Of a DNA stretch of 8,142 nt, positions 7,004 to 8,142 are shown one piece after another. Source of the DNA: Pseudomonadota bacterium. Lineage in GTDB: Bacteria; Pseudomonadota; Alphaproteobacteria; Acetobacterales; Acetobacteraceae. Within the stretch, counting starts at the first letter, position 1. Each line of letters opens with the position of its first letter. The notes under the pieces are model-generated. The model was given only the letters and a program-made list of their open reading frames with translations, searched no databases and was not told the origin of the DNA. The stretch lies in the NCBI GenBank assembly GCA_021819535.1, contig JAKAQU010000121.1, positions 1 through 8,142 on the forward strand, read 5' to 3'. Made by a program: the position numbers and the translations under genes.

Positions 7004-7996
7004 TTAACCGGATTTTCCGCCCTCCCATGACGCCGGCGCCTCGCGATAGGCGGCGCGGGCCAGGCGATCATTGATCGCGAGACCGAGCCCGACCTCGGGC
7101 ACCGGCATCGCGGCGATGCCGGCGAGCCCGCGCGCCGATCCTTCGGCGTCGAGAAAGCGGAGCCCGGCGAAAAGCCGTGCCGCCGCTTCGTCGAGGTCGC
7201 CCTCGGCGCTGAGCTGAAAGACGAGCGCGGCACCGGCGAGGGGGGCTCCGAAAGCGAGCAGCGCCTCGTTGCCGGCGATGCGCACGGCATCGCGGCGGAG
7301 CGGGAGCGTCGGCGCGTAGTGGCTTTTCAGCAGCCCCGGCGACAAGAGTGCCGCATCCCCGGCCGCGCGGGCGAGCGGGCCGGTGAGGGGTGCCAGCGCC
7401 TCGACGCTCACCCCGCCCGGGCGAAGGAGCCGCGGCGCGGCGCCGGAGAGATCGAGCACCGTCGATTCGACGCCGACCGGGCAGGCCCCGCCATCGATGA
7501 CAGCGGCGATCCGGCCTTCCAGCTCGGCGAGGACATGCGCTGCCGAGGTCGGGCTGACATGGCCGGAGCGATTGGCCGAGGGGGCGGCGATCGGGCGGGC
7601 GGCGGCGGCGAGCAGTGCCCGCGCCAGCGGATGCGCGGGCACGCGGACGGCGAGCGCGGAAAGCCCGGCGCTGACCAGATCGGCAACCCGGCTCCCCTCC
7701 CGCCGCGGCAGAACCAGCGTGAGCGGCCCGGGCCAAAAGGCCTCGGCGAGGGCGGCGGCGAGCGGGGTCGCGACGACATCGGCGAAAGCGGCCTCGGCAC
7801 GCGCATAATGCGCGATCAGGGGGTTGAAGCGTGGCCGCCCCTTGGCGGCGAAAATCGCCGCGACCGCCCGCGCGTCGGTTGCGTCGGCGCCGAGGCCATA
7901 GACGGTCTCGGTCGGGAAGGCGACGGTTTCGCCGGCGCGGAGTAGGGCCGCGGCGCGGGCGATCCCGCCTTCATCGGGCGACAGGCGCTCGGTCAT
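7004..7996 (-). CDS. tsaC: L-threonylcarbamoyladenylate synthase, Sua5/TsaC type, 330 aa
   Basis: The enzyme joins L-threonine, bicarbonate and ATP to make threonylcarbamoyl-AMP, the donor for t6A37 of ANN-decoding tRNAs. The YrdC-like domain (about 10-195) shows GETVAFPTETVYGLGADA (22-39), the KGRPRFNPL motif (52-60), FWPGPLTLVLPRR (87-99), AVRVPAHPLA, PIAAPSANRSGHVSPT (135-150), DGGACPVGVESTVLDL and LLRPGGVS. A linker SPGLLKSHYAPTLPL (219-233) and a smaller C-terminal Sua5 domain ending near GLGLAINDRLARAA follow, so this is the long two-domain form and not short TsaC. I start at the ATG at 7994-7996 because the family begins just before the helix preceding GETVAFPTE. An ATG at 8077 would add 27 residues overlapping the upstream gene and is unlikely. 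No good ribosome binding site is seen; the start lies 10 bp after the cysQ stop, suggesting coupling. Confidence 0.96.
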   Translation of the reverse strand: MTERLSPDEGGIARAAALLRAGETVAFPTETVYGLGADATDARAVAAIFAAKGRPRFNPLIAHYARAEAAFADVVATPLAAALAEAFWPGPLTLVLPRREGSRVADLVSAGLSALAVRVPAHPLARALLAAAARPIAAPSANRSGHVSPTSAAHVLAELEGRIAAVIDGGACPVGVESTVLDLSGAAPRLLRPGGVSVEALAPLTGPLARAAGDAALLSPGLLKSHYAPTLPLRRDAVRIAGNEALLAFGAPLAGAALVFQLSAEGDLDEAAARLFAGLRFLDAEGSARGLAGIAAMPVPEVGLGLAINDRLARAAYREAPASWEGGKSG

Positions 7997-7999
7997 GGG

Positions 8000-8019
8000 C
8001 GGCCGATCATTGGCGGCCG
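8000..8019 (-). promoter_or_regulatory. Small hairpin at the cysQ-tsaC junction
   Basis: CGGCCG occurs twice (8000-8005 and 8014-8019), separated by 8 nt, and being self-complementary the copies can pair as a six-bp all-GC stem. They are also part of an 8-bp direct repeat, ggcggccg-atcatt-ggcggccg. The stem spans the cysQ stop codon and ends 3 nt before the tsaC ATG, where it could limit free access to that start until a ribosome finishing cysQ opens it. No T-run follows, so it is not a terminator. Confidence 0.35.
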
Positions 8020-8142
8020 TAACAAAAGAATGGCGGGTTGAGAAATCCCGGCTTGCCATAGCGGAGCGGCGCGCCATTCTGATCCAGAACCGCGCCGCCG
8101 GCCGCCTCCAAGACCGCCTGCGGTGCCGCCGTGTCCCAAGAT
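8007..8142 (-). CDS. cysQ: 3'(2'),5'-bisphosphate nucleotidase CysQ, C-terminal 44 codons (5' end outside window)
   Basis: Only the C-terminus is present. It begins SWDTAAPQAVLEAAGG, which is the second signature of the inositol monophosphatase superfamily (WD.A....L...GG, with the Asp a metal ligand). It goes on through GAPLRYGKPGFLNPPFFCYG, where the PL.Y.K..FLNP.F pattern is typical of CysQ and distinguishes it from plain inositol monophosphatases. CysQ removes the 3' phosphate from PAP (adenosine 3',5'-bisphosphate), recycling the by-product of sulfate assimilation. The stop TGA is at 8007-8009, and tsaC follows after 10 bp in the same direction. A related member of the superfamily cannot be fully excluded from 44 residues. 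Confidence 0.85.
   Translation of the reverse strand, partial: SWDTAAPQAVLEAAGGAVLDQNGAPLRYGKPGFLNPPFFCYGRQ

Noticed and set aside
6752..7030. 92-codon plus-strand frame in the intergenic region
   Set aside because: It runs from the decayed repeats through the AT tract into the end of tsaC. It has no good ribosome binding site and a mixed, non-protein-like composition.

Overview
The window is very GC-rich and compact. Every gene I can support lies on the minus strand, so transcription runs from the right end to the left. Codon use, protein composition (rich in Ala, Arg and Gly) and the protein types point to an alphaproteobacterium, most likely of the Acetobacteraceae/Rhodospirillales group. 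That placement is inferred from overall character only; there is no rRNA or other marker gene here.

Right end (about 7004-8142): the last 44 codons of a CysQ-type 3'(2'),5'-bisphosphate nucleotidase enter from the right edge. Ten bases later comes a full-length Sua5/TsaC-type L-threonylcarbamoyladenylate synthase, which makes the intermediate for the t6A modification of tRNA. These are housekeeping genes.

Intergenic region (about 6558-7003): this is the only sizeable non-coding stretch. Just after tsaC it has an AT-rich island, unusual for this genome, with short CCGAGG direct repeats. Next to the following operon it has six perfect head-to-tail copies of a 16-bp unit (6645-6740), with possible decayed copies beside them.

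Left three quarters (1 to about 6608): four genes look like one transcription unit. They are a type I secretion ABC transporter with a peptidase-like N-terminal domain that lacks the catalytic Cys, a HlyD-family membrane fusion protein starting 3 bp after the transporter stop, a protein made of about 14 Sel1 repeats, and a fourth gene cut by the left edge. The fourth gene starts with TPR-like helices and continues into a beta-rich region; it resembles the N-terminal part of large alphaproteobacterial glycosyltransferases, but no catalytic domain lies inside the window.

Together, the transporter and HlyD protein would form the inner-membrane part of a one-step secretion channel. No outer-membrane TolC partner and no RTX-type substrate gene is present. 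The Sel1 protein and the TPR/putative glycosyltransferase gene may supply assembly, scaffolding or modification functions for the exported product, but this rests only on gene order. The most notable features are the 16-bp tandem array in front of the secretion operon and the lack of any ordinary start codon for the leftmost gene.
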